From contig NZ_JALPRP010000001.1 in assembly GCF_023195915.1 (NCBI RefSeq), positions 806,001 to 870,000 on the forward strand: a stretch of 64,000 bases of DNA, read 5' to 3'. The position numbers and the translations under genes are program-made. Below the pieces are notes generated by a model. That model ran no database searches. It was not told the DNA's origin and worked only from the letters and a program-made list of their open reading frames with translations. Shown here in pieces: positions 7,625 to 16,586 of this stretch. Every line of letters begins with the position of its first letter. The first letter of the stretch is position 1. The stretch is from Methanoculleus sp. 7T. Its GTDB lineage: Archaea; Halobacteriota; Methanomicrobia; Methanomicrobiales; Methanoculleaceae.

Positions 7625-8005
7625 GTGCGGCCCATAGTCTCTATAGTTACCACGATCCGGCTCCGGCAGGAGACCAAGGTCCGCTTGGATGCCGTGAAAG
7701 TACACCCGCGGGAGACCTACGACGCGGCATTAAACCGCCTCCTGGATGCAGTATACGACCCGGAACCCCCAAGCGAGGAGACGCTGCAGAAGATCGAAGA
7801 AGCCATCGCCGATATCCGCCCGGCACCTCAAGAAACTAAGGGGAACCGGGACCCCGCTCATGCCCCCCGGCGAGACGGTTATCTGCGTGATTCTCATCGT
7901 CGAGGGCGACGTACTGATGTCCTTCGTGATCGGAGACCAGAGCAGTATCTACCGGGAATACTGAACCGTGAAAACCCTCTTCTCCTTCGACCTCGGAAGT
8001 GCTAA
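7625..8005 (+). CDS. RHH/antitoxin-like protein, C-terminal frame doubtful
   Basis: Residues 8-60 (TTIRLRQETKVRLDAVKVHP, then a helix ending in LLDAVYDP) look like a ribbon-helix-helix or VapB-type DNA-binding antitoxin. GTG 7625 is the only start early enough; no clear Shine-Dalgarno is present. Beyond residue ~72 the translation becomes Arg-rich and unlike the family, while the +1 frame reads MPPGETVICVILIVEGDVLM, ending at 7964 and looking more like real protein. Either the antitoxin gene is frameshifted or two short genes overlap. No intact toxin follows. Confidence 0.5.
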   Translation: MRPIVSIVTTIRLRQETKVRLDAVKVHPRETYDAALNRLLDAVYDPEPPSEETLQKIEEAIADIRPAPQETKGNRDPAHAPRRDGYLRDSHRRGRRTDVLRDRRPEQYLPGILNRENPLLLRPRKC

Positions 8006-8055
8006 ATGCGGTGTAACGTCAGGCCGGGGAATGCCGCCGGCCCGACAAAACCCCA

Positions 8056-10107
8056 TCACCAGATGACCGGCCTCTCCTCGACCTCGCGGTAGAGGGCGTC
8101 TCCGGGCCTGATTTCCGGAAACGCCTCGTAGAACTCCGGGATATTGAACAGGACACCGTTCACCCGGAACCTCTCCGGGGCATGAGGGTTGGTCAACACC
8201 AGGTTACGTAGCGTTTCCTCACGGTCGTTCGCCCTCCAGATGTGCGGGGCCGCCAAGAAGAACCGCCGGTCCGCGGCGGGATCGGCCGTCTCAGACCGGT
8301 TCTCCGTCTTCTTCCACGCGTGATAGGCGAGAGTCAGGCCCCCGAAGTCGGCGATGTTCTCCCCGAGGGTGAGGTTCCCGTTCACATAGAGACCAGGGAG
8401 GGCCTCGAACCCGTTATATTCAGCCACGAGCAGGGCAGTCCGGCTGTTGAAGTTCACGGCATCCTCCCCCGTCCACCAGTCCCTCAGGTTCCCGTCTCTG
8501 TCGTACTGCCTTCCTTGGTCGTCGAACCCGTGTGTCATCTCGTGCCCGATCAACCAACCGAGAGCAGCATAATTGAGGGCGGGGTCCGCGTTGGGGTCGA
8601 AGATCGGCGGCTGGAGAATGCCTGCAGGAAATAACATCTCGTTCTGGGTCGGATCGTAGTAGGCGTTCACCGTCTGCGGGGGCACAAACCAGGTGCTCCG
8701 GTCGACCGGTCTACCGATCTTCTCAAGCCCTTCCGGCCCGTGAACGAGGGCGTAGGCCTGGGCGGCCCGGACGTTAGCCACGTACGAGTCGGAGAGATTC
8801 AGTCCGGAGTAATCCATCCACCGGTCGGGATACGCGATCTTCTCCCCCATGGCGGCAAGCTTCTCGTGGGCGGCAACTTTTGTGGAGTTGCCCATCCAGG
8901 TGAGGGCTTCGATCCGCCTATCAAAGGTCTCCCGGATAGTGTGGGACATCTCCGAGACCATCTCGCGGGTCCGAGGGTCCACGTATTCGGCAACGTATAC
9001 CCTCCCGACGAGGTCGCCGAGGAGATTGTTCTCCGTGGCTACGACGCGCTTCCACCTGGGTTTCATCTCCTCGACGCCGTTGAGCGTCGCATCGTAGAAG
9101 GCAAAGTGCTCCTCCTCGAACGATGAAGAAAGGTAGGGAGACGCCTGATCGATCAGCCGGTAGCGCAGATAGACCTTCCAGTCCTCAAGCGGGGTTGTCT
9201 CGAGCAGGGAGTTCAGTTCCTCCACGTACCCGGGCTGGTAGACATGCACTCGGCCGACCGGCCCGGAACCCGGGATGGCGGACAGGGCCTCCCACCCGAT
9301 CGCGGGATACTGTTCTTCGAGTTCGGCAAGCGTATAGAGGTTGGTGGTCTTTGCAGGGTCACGGTTTTCCTCCGAACGCAGGTGGGCCGCGGCGAGGGTC
9401 TTTTCCATCGTATAGATGGTCTCCGCATCGACGCGAGCCTGTTCAGCGGGCTTCCCTGCGAGCACCAGCACCCGGGCTACATGATCCCGGTAGGCACCCT
9501 GGATCTCTACGCTTTTCGTATCGTTTCGGAGGTAATAATCCCGGTCCGGCAGTCCGAGCCCGCCTTGGTAGAGGCCCGGAATCATCTCGTCGCTGTTCTT
9601 GGGGTCGACCTCCGCCCAGTAGTAGTACACCGGGCCGAACCCCTGTTCCAGAAGAATAATCGTCGCGTTGGCCAGATCGCTGCGCGAATCGATCGCGTCG
9701 ATCGCCGCGAGGAGATCGGCGAGCCCACCGAGTCCTTCCCGATCGATCGTCTCGGTATCCATCCCCGACCGGTAGAACCGTCCAAGGAGGGTGATATTCC
9801 GGTCCTCACCCTCCGGCGGGGCGTCAGCCGCCTTCTCGAGGAGGGCGTGGAGGTCGTCGTCTACCCTATCCCGCATTTCCGTGAACGTCGCGTAATACTG
9901 CTTATCGGCAGGAATGGGGTGCTCTGCAATCCATGCATCGTTCACGTAGGCATAGAAGTCGTCGCCCGGCCGGACGGACTCGTTGAGGACGAATCCGCTC
10001 TCCGGCGCCTGCGATACGTTGCCCGGAATCTTCGTATCGGCTGGGCCGGAACACCCGGCCGATACGAGACAGGCGAGCAGGAGAAGAGTGAACAGAACGT
10101 GTTTCAC
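8056..10107 (-). CDS. M13 family zinc metalloendopeptidase, lipoprotein (neprilysin/PepO type)
   Basis: The N-terminus is a lipoprotein signal (MKHVLFTLLLLACLVSAGCS, lipobox VSAGC), so the enzyme should be anchored outside the cytoplasmic membrane. The zinc motif HEMTH is at residues 522-526 in IGHEMTHGFDDQGRQYDRDG and the third ligand Glu583 lies in GENIADFGGLTLAYHAW, both hallmarks of M13 peptidases. The C-terminal NPHAPERFRVNG and NIPEFYEAF segments also match. The 683-residue length is normal for the family. It should cleave peptides outside the cell; the substrate is unknown. It stands as a single gene with its own start. Confidence 0.92.
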   Translation of the reverse strand: MKHVLFTLLLLACLVSAGCSGPADTKIPGNVSQAPESGFVLNESVRPGDDFYAYVNDAWIAEHPIPADKQYYATFTEMRDRVDDDLHALLEKAADAPPEGEDRNITLLGRFYRSGMDTETIDREGLGGLADLLAAIDAIDSRSDLANATIILLEQGFGPVYYYWAEVDPKNSDEMIPGLYQGGLGLPDRDYYLRNDTKSVEIQGAYRDHVARVLVLAGKPAEQARVDAETIYTMEKTLAAAHLRSEENRDPAKTTNLYTLAELEEQYPAIGWEALSAIPGSGPVGRVHVYQPGYVEELNSLLETTPLEDWKVYLRYRLIDQASPYLSSSFEEEHFAFYDATLNGVEEMKPRWKRVVATENNLLGDLVGRVYVAEYVDPRTREMVSEMSHTIRETFDRRIEALTWMGNSTKVAAHEKLAAMGEKIAYPDRWMDYSGLNLSDSYVANVRAAQAYALVHGPEGLEKIGRPVDRSTWFVPPQTVNAYYDPTQNEMLFPAGILQPPIFDPNADPALNYAALGWLIGHEMTHGFDDQGRQYDRDGNLRDWWTGEDAVNFNSRTALLVAEYNGFEALPGLYVNGNLTLGENIADFGGLTLAYHAWKKTENRSETADPAADRRFFLAAPHIWRANDREETLRNLVLTNPHAPERFRVNGVLFNIPEFYEAFPEIRPGDALYREVEERPVIW

Positions 10108-10286
10108 AAAGAGCGTGCCTCTTTTTCGGGAATAAGGGTTTTGATCCGTTGTAATCCGATCTCCGGGGCTGTGGGATGGGCAACGCCCGATACAGGGTAA
10201 GCCCGCGCGCCGGTACGCACCCTCTCCGTCACGGCCACCCCGAGGATGGCCCCGTCCGTGTCCTTCAACGCAAAAGAGAAAGAAAG

Positions 10287-11207
10287 TTATGCTGCATTAT
10301 CCCGGTTCAGGGTCAGGGTCCCTGCTACCGTTGCCGTACTGTCGCCGGGGTTCGTCCAGGCGATGAACAGGCTGTCCGGTTCGACCAGGGATCCCATCGC
10401 CCACTCTCCCTGCTGGTCGACGAACATTATGGTCTCTCCATCAGGAACGAATATACCTACAAACGTCTGGTTCTGTACGGTCCCGTCCGGCAGGGAGAAC
10501 GTCTTGGACCCGCTGATGACCCGGCCGTCCTGCGAGTTGACCACCCACGTGTTCTCACCAGTGGGCGTCTTCTCGATTGTATCGTTCAGGAAGTATACGA
10601 GCCCGCCATCCGCTCTCCAGACTCCAATCATCTCGGGGTAATCAGCCGGCGCCGCCGGAGTTGCCGGTAGAGGCAGGTCAGCAGGGCCCGTGTAGACTCC
10701 GGAACCCAGCCACCAGTCTTCGTCTACCTGCTTCCCGTACGCCAGTTTCGATTCGAGCGTTCCGTTGTGCGCGGGGTTGATGTATGTAATTCGGTGGAAA
10801 CCGTCCCCGTTCTTGACCGCATCGTTCATTTCCACAAGGAAAATTCCCACATCAGCCTCAGTCTCATTCAGGCGGTTCACACCGACCTTCTCCGGGTTGA
10901 CCGGGTGGGCGAGGGTGGTGCCGTTGAAATCATAGGCGTAGATATAGAGTTCACCCCTGACAAACAAACCGTTCGGGTTGTTGAACTCAGCGAGGGCATT
11001 CTCCTTGCCGTTTTCTTTCACGTAGGCAGCCGCGCTCTCAACGAAGGCGACGAGCGTCTCGTTCGAGGTGTACTGCGTCTGTTGTACAGTGTCGTTACTT
11101 CCCGGCGTCGATATGGTCGTACCGGGCTCGCTCTGCATGCAACCGGCCGAGATAAGAGCGAGGCCGAGAACAAGCACGATTGAGAATGAAATGGAGGTAA
11201 ATTTCAT
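10287..11207 (-). CDS. Cache-domain lipoprotein with C-terminal beta domain
   Basis: From ATG 11207, preceded by AGGA five bases upstream, the product is 306 residues; the longer open frame upstream is out of character. A lipoprotein signal ends ALISAGCM. Residues ~45-170 form a single-Cache-like sensor domain (LVAFVESAAAYVKENGKENA, then YAYDFNGTTLAHP and the W-W-x-G-S-G-V-Y-T end), a type that binds small molecules outside the cell. The rest (MIGVWRADGGLVYF onwards) looks like a beta-barrel domain. There is no kinase or transporter in the same gene, so it may be a stand-alone binding protein. Confidence 0.75.
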   Translation of the reverse strand: MKFTSISFSIVLVLGLALISAGCMQSEPGTTISTPGSNDTVQQTQYTSNETLVAFVESAAAYVKENGKENALAEFNNPNGLFVRGELYIYAYDFNGTTLAHPVNPEKVGVNRLNETEADVGIFLVEMNDAVKNGDGFHRITYINPAHNGTLESKLAYGKQVDEDWWLGSGVYTGPADLPLPATPAAPADYPEMIGVWRADGGLVYFLNDTIEKTPTGENTWVVNSQDGRVISGSKTFSLPDGTVQNQTFVGIFVPDGETIMFVDQQGEWAMGSLVEPDSLFIAWTNPGDSTATVAGTLTLNRDNAA

Positions 11208-11359
11208 TTTTCCTGGTGGGTTTTGCCCGGAGATAAACTTTATCGGCAATGTAACCCCCGATGGCCCAAGGGGCCGCATTCCGGCCGGGGATGATCGTTT
11301 GGGAGCCTCCCCGCGGCGCCGTCCCATAAGGAGGAGATCCTGGCGGTGAGCCCGTGTTT

Positions 11360-11839
11360 CTACCTCACTGCCCGCTCCGTCAGCCACGAATAGAACTTCC
11401 GGTGCCAGAACGGCACGTCCACCGGCCGGGAGAGCGATTGCCAGATCGCCCACAGAACCCGCTCGGACGCGGTCTGCCACTCAGCCGCCCGCCTGGCCAT
11501 ATCGTCCGCAGGTTGTCCGATCGCGTGCAGGATCTCATGCCAGATGCGCAGGACAATCGCCTCATCATCCCTGTCCTCGCGCGTGACCCGGACGCTCGCC
11601 CGCATATCCATCCCGCCCCCGAGCGCCCGGGCCGGGATTGCATCGTCAAAGACATAGACGGTCCCTGCAGGCACCGGGAAGGGGAAGCCCTTCCACATCG
11701 GATCTTTCTGGTCAAAGTAGCGGACCTCCGGGGTGCCCGTCCGGACGGTGAACTCGAAGAACGGCGGGATGACCTTGAGGTGCGGCTCAAGCCTCCGCCG
11801 CAGGTCGTCGGTCTTGAAGAAGAGGTCGAAGTGAGGCAT
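11360..11839 (-). CDS. Small zinc-metalloprotease-like protein
   Basis: This 159-residue cytosolic protein contains LRIWHEILHAIGQPADDMA, an HExxHxxG motif typical of zinc peptidases of the metzincin/Wss1-like kind, and a long preceding beta region. No signal peptide is present. It is well conserved in style (balanced codons, few rare residues), and a 60-nt gap separates it from another reverse-strand gene. I cannot name the family; a peptidase fold is inferred from the single motif. Confidence 0.6.
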   Translation of the reverse strand: MPHFDLFFKTDDLRRRLEPHLKVIPPFFEFTVRTGTPEVRYFDQKDPMWKGFPFPVPAGTVYVFDDAIPARALGGGMDMRASVRVTREDRDDEAIVLRIWHEILHAIGQPADDMARRAAEWQTASERVLWAIWQSLSRPVDVPFWHRKFYSWLTERAVR

Positions 11840-11899
11840 CGGGGCCGGAGTGGTAGGGGGTAGAGAAAAAACCTTCAGTTGTGCCCGGTCGGAGCGCGC

Positions 11900-12220
11900 C
11901 TACCCCCGCGGGGTCTCTTCCGGAAACCCCTTCCGCCGCTCATCGATCCAGGCCCGGGTCCAGACCCGCAAGTCGTCGATGGTGGCGGACCCCTGCGCGG
12001 CACGCATCGCCCGCAGATGATCCTCAAGTTCGTCGGCCAGCGCAAAGATCAGCGCCTCGGACGCCTCTTCGGACGGCGGTTCTTCCGCCCGCAGGCAGGC
12101 GCTGCCTAGGTCGAGGAAGTGCTTCAACTCGCCCGTTGCCTCGAGGATCGTAGTGAGATCCAGCCTGGCGGTAGGCCCCATGATGAGGGGATCGACCCAC
12201 TGGTAGATAACATCATCCAT
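11900..12220 (-). CDS. Hypothetical protein, acidic and helical (106 aa)
   Basis: The frame runs from ATG 12220 to TGA 11900. The translation is acidic and mostly helical, with Leu-rich stretches (LDLTTILEATGELKHFLDLG) and a C-terminal VWTRAWIDERRKGF segment. No domain was recognised. It precedes the small zinc-peptidase-like gene in the same direction with a 60-nt gap, so the two may share a transcript. Confidence rests on codon use and length only. Confidence 0.5.
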   Translation of the reverse strand: MDDVIYQWVDPLIMGPTARLDLTTILEATGELKHFLDLGSACLRAEEPPSEEASEALIFALADELEDHLRAMRAAQGSATIDDLRVWTRAWIDERRKGFPEETPRG

Positions 12221-12449
12221 TTGTTCCGGAGCATCGGAAGGCCGCCTCTGCCGGGACCTACACTATTACAGACGGCAATGTCTCTGTCGGCGCACTTATC
12301 CCCGCCGCTCCGAAGCGCTTCCCGCGTACCCCTACGGCTCGGGGGGAGAGCCGAGAGGACAATCATTAAGTAGTCCCGGCACGCTTGCACCCCCGCCTCA
12401 AGAGGCACAGCCCGCCTTCTCGAAGGGGAAGGCGACGGAGGTGAATACG

Positions 12450-12932
12450 ATGCCGGAAGGAACTTCGGAGATTATCATGGAACGCAGGACGCGGACTACC
12501 GGAGAAGAGTGGTTCATGTCGGCAGACGACGTCATGGGAAAGAAAGTTATCAACCCCGAGGGGGATGACCTCGGAGAGATCGCGGATATGCGGATCGCAT
12601 TTCCCGAGGGAAGGGTGGAGTACGTCGTGCTCAAGTACGGGGGCATGCTCGGCATGGGGGCGAAGAGGTTCGCCGTTCCCCCAGAGGCGCTTGCCTACCG
12701 CCCGGGGGACGATAACTTTGTCGTGAACATCGATAAACAGCGGCTGGACGACCGGGCCGGCTTCGACGAGGACAACTGGCCCCGAGAGGCTGACTGGGAC
12801 CTGATCCGGTCGGCCCGGCCCACTACGACCCCGCCGAGCAGGGAGGAGGCGGAGGCAGTGGCACGAGCGGAGACCCCGCCGCCGGAGGTCGTGACGACCG
12901 AGCGGGTCGAGGCCCGGAGACGGTCCCGATAG
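12450..12932 (+). CDS. PRC-barrel domain protein
   Basis: The 160-residue product has one PRC-barrel domain (about residues 20-85: DVMGKKVINPEGDDLGEIAD, then VVLKYGGMLGMGAKRFAVP), followed by a charged tail. PRC-barrels occur in RNA-processing and stress proteins; here the substrate is unknown. The ATG at 12450 is preferred over GTG 12441 because GGAGGTG at 12437-12443 then sits at ideal ribosome-site distance. It is monocistronic with a T run behind it. Confidence 0.8.
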   Translation: MPEGTSEIIMERRTRTTGEEWFMSADDVMGKKVINPEGDDLGEIADMRIAFPEGRVEYVVLKYGGMLGMGAKRFAVPPEALAYRPGDDNFVVNIDKQRLDDRAGFDEDNWPREADWDLIRSARPTTTPPSREEAEAVARAETPPPEVVTTERVEARRRSR

Positions 12933-12965
12933 AGGTTACCCTGAGCAGCGGGAAACCAGATCTTC

Positions 12966-12971
12966 TTTTTT
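12966..12971 (+). terminator. T-run terminator after the PRC-barrel gene
   Basis: Six consecutive T, within CTTCTTTTTTCCC, lie 34 nt after the stop codon on the coding strand, as expected for archaeal termination. Confidence 0.45.
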
Positions 12972-13110
12972 CCCTGACGGCAAGGACTCCCAGCAGTATC
13001 AGCGATACCCAGGTGGGCATACCTCTGCCGCCGCCATCCTGTGCGGTCCCGGGTAGATGACCGGAAGTAAGATTAACCCGGAGCGATGATCGAGCCGTGT
13101 CGTGCCCGTC

Positions 13111-14412
13111 ATGACAGAACCTGCAGATGTTCCGGAGCCGTCGGCAGCACAGGCAGGCAACGACCCCGAGAACCGGGGCGGAACCCTGAAGTTATGGCAG
13201 ATCTTCCTCATTGCGCTCATAGCCATCATCTTTACGGTCGCCTACTTGAGTCTCTACGGGCTGCTCAACAACGCCATCTGGTTTCAGGGCGGCACCCTGA
13301 AGCCGCCCCGCTGGGCGATCCCGGTCGGCGTCCTCGCATTCTCGCTCCTCGTCGGCCTCTGCCGCAAATACCTGCACGCGCCGACCGTCATCCATGGCGG
13401 ATTCACGGATTCGCTCAAAGGGGGCGGTGAGAAGCCCGATTACAGAACCTTTCCCGGCGCTTTCCTCTCTTCGCTCTTCTCGCTCCTCTCCGGGGCAAGC
13501 ATCGGGCCGGAAGGAACCATCACCGTCCTCATCGGGTATATCTCGCCCTATACCAGGGACAAACTGAAGATCGGGATAGGTTCCCCGGGGACCGCGCTCG
13601 GGTTCGACGTGGCCGCTCTCGCCTCGGCGTTCAACGGCATCATCGGCAACGTGCTCTTTACCGGGATATTCGCCACCGAGTTTCAGGTCGGCGGCAGTAA
13701 AGACGCCCTGAAACTCCTCACATGGAACCTGCTCGCAGGCACCATCGGCTTCCTCTTCTACCTGCTCCTCGGGCTCCCCTCCTTTGCCAGGAGCATCCCT
13801 TTCGCACCGATCGCCCAACTCTACCCCGCCCACATCCTCTACGCGGTCATCCTCGGCATCCTCGGGGGGCTGCTCGCGGTCTTTATGGGGCTCTCCATGC
13901 AGGCCATCGGAACCGTCATGGAGAGGGTCTTTGGGGACGCGGTCGTGGTGCGCGTCCTCGCCGCAGGAGTAATCATCGCATGCATCGGCTACTTCATCCC
14001 GGAGGTGCTCTTCTCCGGGGAGAACCAACTCCACGGGATCATCGCCGATTCGGCCCGGATCGGGGTCGGGATGCTCCTCTTCATGGCGGTCCTGAAGGTT
14101 CTGCTGCTCGGGCTCTCGTTCAAGAGCGGGTATATCGGCGGCCCGCTCTTCCCGATCATGTTCTCGTCCACGCTCATAGGGCTCGCCTTGAACCTGCTCT
14201 TTCCGAGCGTGCCGGTCGCCATCTTCGTGCTCTGCATCGAGGTCGCCGCCATCACCCTGGCCCTCGGAGCACCCCTGACCGCCATCCTTCTCGTCGTGGT
14301 CGTGGGCACGGCCAACCAGAATATGGTCGTGCTTCTCGTGATCTCCGCCGTCACCGCCATGCTCCTCGCCGTCGCCATGAAAGAGCGGACGGCACAGCCT
14401 TCTGTGGATTAA
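13111..14412 (+). CDS. ClC family chloride channel/transporter
   Basis: The polytopic protein (433 residues from ATG 13111; GTG 13102 in the same frame is an alternative and neither has a ribosome site) shows the ClC selectivity motifs GASIGPEGTI and GYIGGPLFPIM, and about ten hydrophobic segments. There is no C-terminal CBS pair, as in many prokaryotic members. It would move chloride or exchange chloride for protons across the cytoplasmic membrane. It stands alone between a PRC-barrel gene and a DUF3303-like gene. Confidence 0.85.
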   Translation: MTEPADVPEPSAAQAGNDPENRGGTLKLWQIFLIALIAIIFTVAYLSLYGLLNNAIWFQGGTLKPPRWAIPVGVLAFSLLVGLCRKYLHAPTVIHGGFTDSLKGGGEKPDYRTFPGAFLSSLFSLLSGASIGPEGTITVLIGYISPYTRDKLKIGIGSPGTALGFDVAALASAFNGIIGNVLFTGIFATEFQVGGSKDALKLLTWNLLAGTIGFLFYLLLGLPSFARSIPFAPIAQLYPAHILYAVILGILGGLLAVFMGLSMQAIGTVMERVFGDAVVVRVLAAGVIIACIGYFIPEVLFSGENQLHGIIADSARIGVGMLLFMAVLKVLLLGLSFKSGYIGGPLFPIMFSSTLIGLALNLLFPSVPVAIFVLCIEVAAITLALGAPLTAILLVVVVGTANQNMVVLLVISAVTAMLLAVAMKERTAQPSVD

Positions 14413-14492
14413 GTATTAATACAGGAAGATCGTTGACGCCGATCGTTCACCCCGGCGTGCCGGGGTGCGGCGTAGAACGAGAGGTTGGGAAC

Positions 14493-14753
14493 ATGCAGTT
14501 CATGAGTATCTTCACTTGGGAGCCCGGGAAGACGGGCGAAGTTATGGAGACGCGGGCCGCGGAGAAGTCCCCTGAAGGGATGATCGTCATCAACGAGTGG
14601 ATCGATCTCGGCAGCAACACGGTCTTTCGGTTGATTGAGACTGACGACCCCGTAGCGCTCCTGAAAGCCGGTCATCCTTGGAACGACCTCGGCTACAAAG
14701 AAATGCACCCGGTCATGGAAGCAAAAGAGGCACTGGAACGCCTTAAGGGTTGA
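14493..14753 (+). CDS. DUF3303-like small protein
   Basis: The 86-residue protein MQFMSIFTWEPGKTGEVMET ends with a PVMEAKEALERL helix. It matches the ferredoxin-like fold small proteins labelled DUF3303 in methanogens, from recall. GAGGT 8 nt upstream supports ATG 14493 although the open frame extends further. Function is unknown. Its last 11 nt overlap the end of a dGTPase-like fragment on the other strand. Confidence 0.7.
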   Translation: MQFMSIFTWEPGKTGEVMETRAAEKSPEGMIVINEWIDLGSNTVFRLIETDDPVALLKAGHPWNDLGYKEMHPVMEAKEALERLKG

Positions 14754-14997
14754 GGGGAGGCGGCTCTACGCCCCCCCGCAGCCACCCGGTCCCCCGGTAC
14801 CTCGACCGGACCCTCTCGGGGAGGATGCGCCGCCGGAACATCTGCTCGAAGTAGCGATCCGTCATTCCGGCGATGAAGTCCCTCGTGAGTTCCGCCGGGG
14901 CGGCTGCGACGATATACCGCTCGGATGCCCACGGCGCCTCGATCAGATCTTCGTAGGCCGGCGAGTCCATGTTCGCGTAGTGTGTCGCCCAGGTCAT
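14743..14997 (-). pseudogene. C-terminal fragment of a dGTPase-like HD hydrolase
   Basis: The 84-residue frame contains ELTRDFIAGMTDRYFEQMF, the conserved tail of deoxyguanosinetriphosphate triphosphohydrolases (usually 350-450 residues). The HD catalytic part is missing, and upstream the frame meets a TAG stop six codons before the ATG. It is probably a remnant of a deleted gene; a short functional protein cannot be excluded because the frame itself is clean. The identification rests on the I-A-G-M-T-D-R signature. Confidence 0.55.
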
Positions 14998-15129
14998 GGA
15001 GGGTCGTCTCTAACCAGTTCTCCCCATGGTGCCCCTCATAGCTTCGGCGGGCCGAGAGTTCGGTGCGCCGTCCCGAGCGATCAGGCCCGTCATTCGCCGG
15101 CCCTTCGGATCGACGTTGAGCATTACGAT

Positions 15130-15145
15130 ACCTTTATATAACCGC
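15130..15145. promoter_or_regulatory. TATA element upstream of the small lipoprotein gene
   Basis: CTTTATATAACC at 15132-15143 is about 55 nt before ATG 15198 and reads as a TATA box on either strand. It is the only strong AT element in this gap. Confidence 0.4.
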
Positions 15146-15197
15146 TCTAATTATCCGGTCCCGAGCAGTCGTTTCCCATTCTGCTCGGGAGGAAGGT

Positions 15198-15614
15198 ATG
15201 AAAACATGGGTGTTTTTCGTCTCTGTGGTCCTCATCTTGGCCAGTGCTGCCGCCGGCTGCGTCCAGCCGAGCCAGGAAGAGGCGCAGGCACAGCTCTGCC
15301 AGGATCTCGGACAACTCGGAGTAGCGCTTGAGAATATGCAGGACCTCAATGCAACTTCATCTGTGGGAGATATCCGGGATGCACGGGACCAGGTGCAGTC
15401 TGCCATGGAGGATGTCAGGAGCTCTGCAGACCAGGTCACGAACATACGGGTCGACGAGCTCAACGCGGCGTATGATGAACTCGATCGAACCGTGCAGAGT
15501 GTTCCTGACGATGCATCCGTCCCTGAGGCCTTACAGACCATCCGTCCAAAGGTACAGGACGTCGTGGATGCACGCCAGAACCTCACTGCAGAGTTGAACT
15601 GTCCGCAACAGTGA
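15198..15614 (+). CDS. Small helical lipoprotein (138 aa)
   Basis: A signal peptide ends in a lipobox (ASAAAGC), so the protein is expected to be lipid-anchored at the outer face of the membrane. The rest is almost entirely heptad-like helix, with Gln/Asp/Val repeats (DIRDARDQVQSAMEDVRSSA) suggesting a coiled coil. GGAGGAAGG just ahead of ATG 15198 is a strong ribosome site. There is no catalytic motif and no neighbour in an operon; function is unknown. Similar short helical lipoproteins are common in methanogens. Confidence 0.75.
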   Translation: MKTWVFFVSVVLILASAAAGCVQPSQEEAQAQLCQDLGQLGVALENMQDLNATSSVGDIRDARDQVQSAMEDVRSSADQVTNIRVDELNAAYDELDRTVQSVPDDASVPEALQTIRPKVQDVVDARQNLTAELNCPQQ

Positions 15615-15898
15615 GATGCGGGCAAGGGCCCCGAATTAGGTCGGATAGAGTTTGAGGGAACCGGCGACCGGCGTGGAGGGGGATGCGGGGGGAGCACCAC
15701 GGGAAAGGGGTGATCGATCCGGCCCTCCACCCGGGTAACCTCACCAGTTTCCCGCTTCAACCGCAGGTCGCCGTCAGGGCTGCGGGCGTTAGCGTCCATA
15801 CCAGCAGGCCGTGAAATATTGGGCCAAATCGTTATGCGTCAACGCGAACATTTGTGCTCTGTACCCGCAGCGATATGCAGGGCAAGGGGGAACGGTAC

Positions 15899-16252
15899 AT
15901 GCAGAAAGTAGACCAGCGGACCTTCTGGACTGGGGTAATTGTCGGGCTCTTTGTTGCACTCATCGTTAATTACCTGATAACGATCGGCGGTGCGTTTGTC
16001 GGCGGCATCTTTGCGGGTTGGATCGCCGGAGAAAAGAAAACCGGAGGAAAAGCAGGTGTCTATACCGGCCTCTTAAACGCACTTGTCCTGGCAATGATCC
16101 TTGCGGTGCTGGGCATCGAAGCTGCTCCAGGCGATCTCATTCTTCTTCGCTTCCTCGGATCGACGTTCTACATCACTCTGATACTCTTCCCGGTCCTCGG
16201 CTTCATCGGCTATCTGGGAGGAGTGCTGGGAGGGGCCCTGAAGGAGCGCTGA
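15899..16252 (+). CDS. DUF5518-like small membrane protein
   Basis: From ATG 15899, which follows AGGGGGA at about 9 nt, the product is 117 residues with four hydrophobic segments (TGVIVGLFVALIVNYLITI, FVGGIFAGWIAG, NALVLAMILAVLGI, FYITLILFPVLGFIGYLG) rich in Gly. This is the look of the DUF5518 membrane family in haloarchaea and methanogens. The frame extends upstream to 15854, but the extra residues are hydrophilic and unlike the family. Function is unknown. Confidence 0.7.
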   Translation: MQKVDQRTFWTGVIVGLFVALIVNYLITIGGAFVGGIFAGWIAGEKKTGGKAGVYTGLLNALVLAMILAVLGIEAAPGDLILLRFLGSTFYITLILFPVLGFIGYLGGVLGGALKER

Positions 16253-16374
16253 ACCAAGACCTGTAACGATCTCCGCCGGATGGCCGCATGAGCACTCCCG
16301 AGGGCAATGTTGAAGAGGGGAGAGTATGCCGGAGCCGCCGGGAGTGACAGGCACAGGTACCCCAGGTATAATAC

Positions 16375-16405
16375 ACAGTATATAAAAAATCTTTTATAGT
16401 AAATA
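16375..16405 (+). promoter_or_regulatory. AT-rich promoter
   Basis: TATATAAAAAATC at 16379-16391 followed by TTTTATAGTAAATAC is the strongest TATA-like element here. It lies about 45 nt before a 31-codon frame at 16435 and ~200 nt before the DUF6325-like gene. Confidence 0.5.
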
Positions 16406-16434
16406 CCCTTCTTTACCCTGAACCCGCCTCCAGC

Positions 16435-16530
16435 ATGAGCACGCCTGAAGACGCCGACACAGAACTCCCGGTGAAAGAGCAGCGATCCGCGCCTTCGGGG
16501 TACTTTCGCGGTTTCAGGCCGGCACCATGA
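16435..16530 (+). CDS. Possible 31-aa leader ORF
   Basis: ATG 16435 opens MSTPEDADTELPVKEQRSAP and ends at TGA 16528-16530. Its position about 45 nt behind a TATA box suits a short-leader mRNA, and its stop overlaps an in-frame ATG (16527) of the next gene's extended frame. It has no ribosome site or known homologue, so coding is only a possibility. Confidence 0.25.
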   Translation: MSTPEDADTELPVKEQRSAPSGYFRGFRPAP

Positions 16531-16586
16531 ACGGCACAGATGCGGCGGGCCGGGTACGAACAGGTTCTGTAAGGGAGGATATGGGA

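Noticed and set aside
15010-15123. 37-codon reverse frame upstream of the dGTPase fragment
   Set aside because: It follows a TATA-like element but shows no homology and no conserved feature, so it is not reported as a gene.
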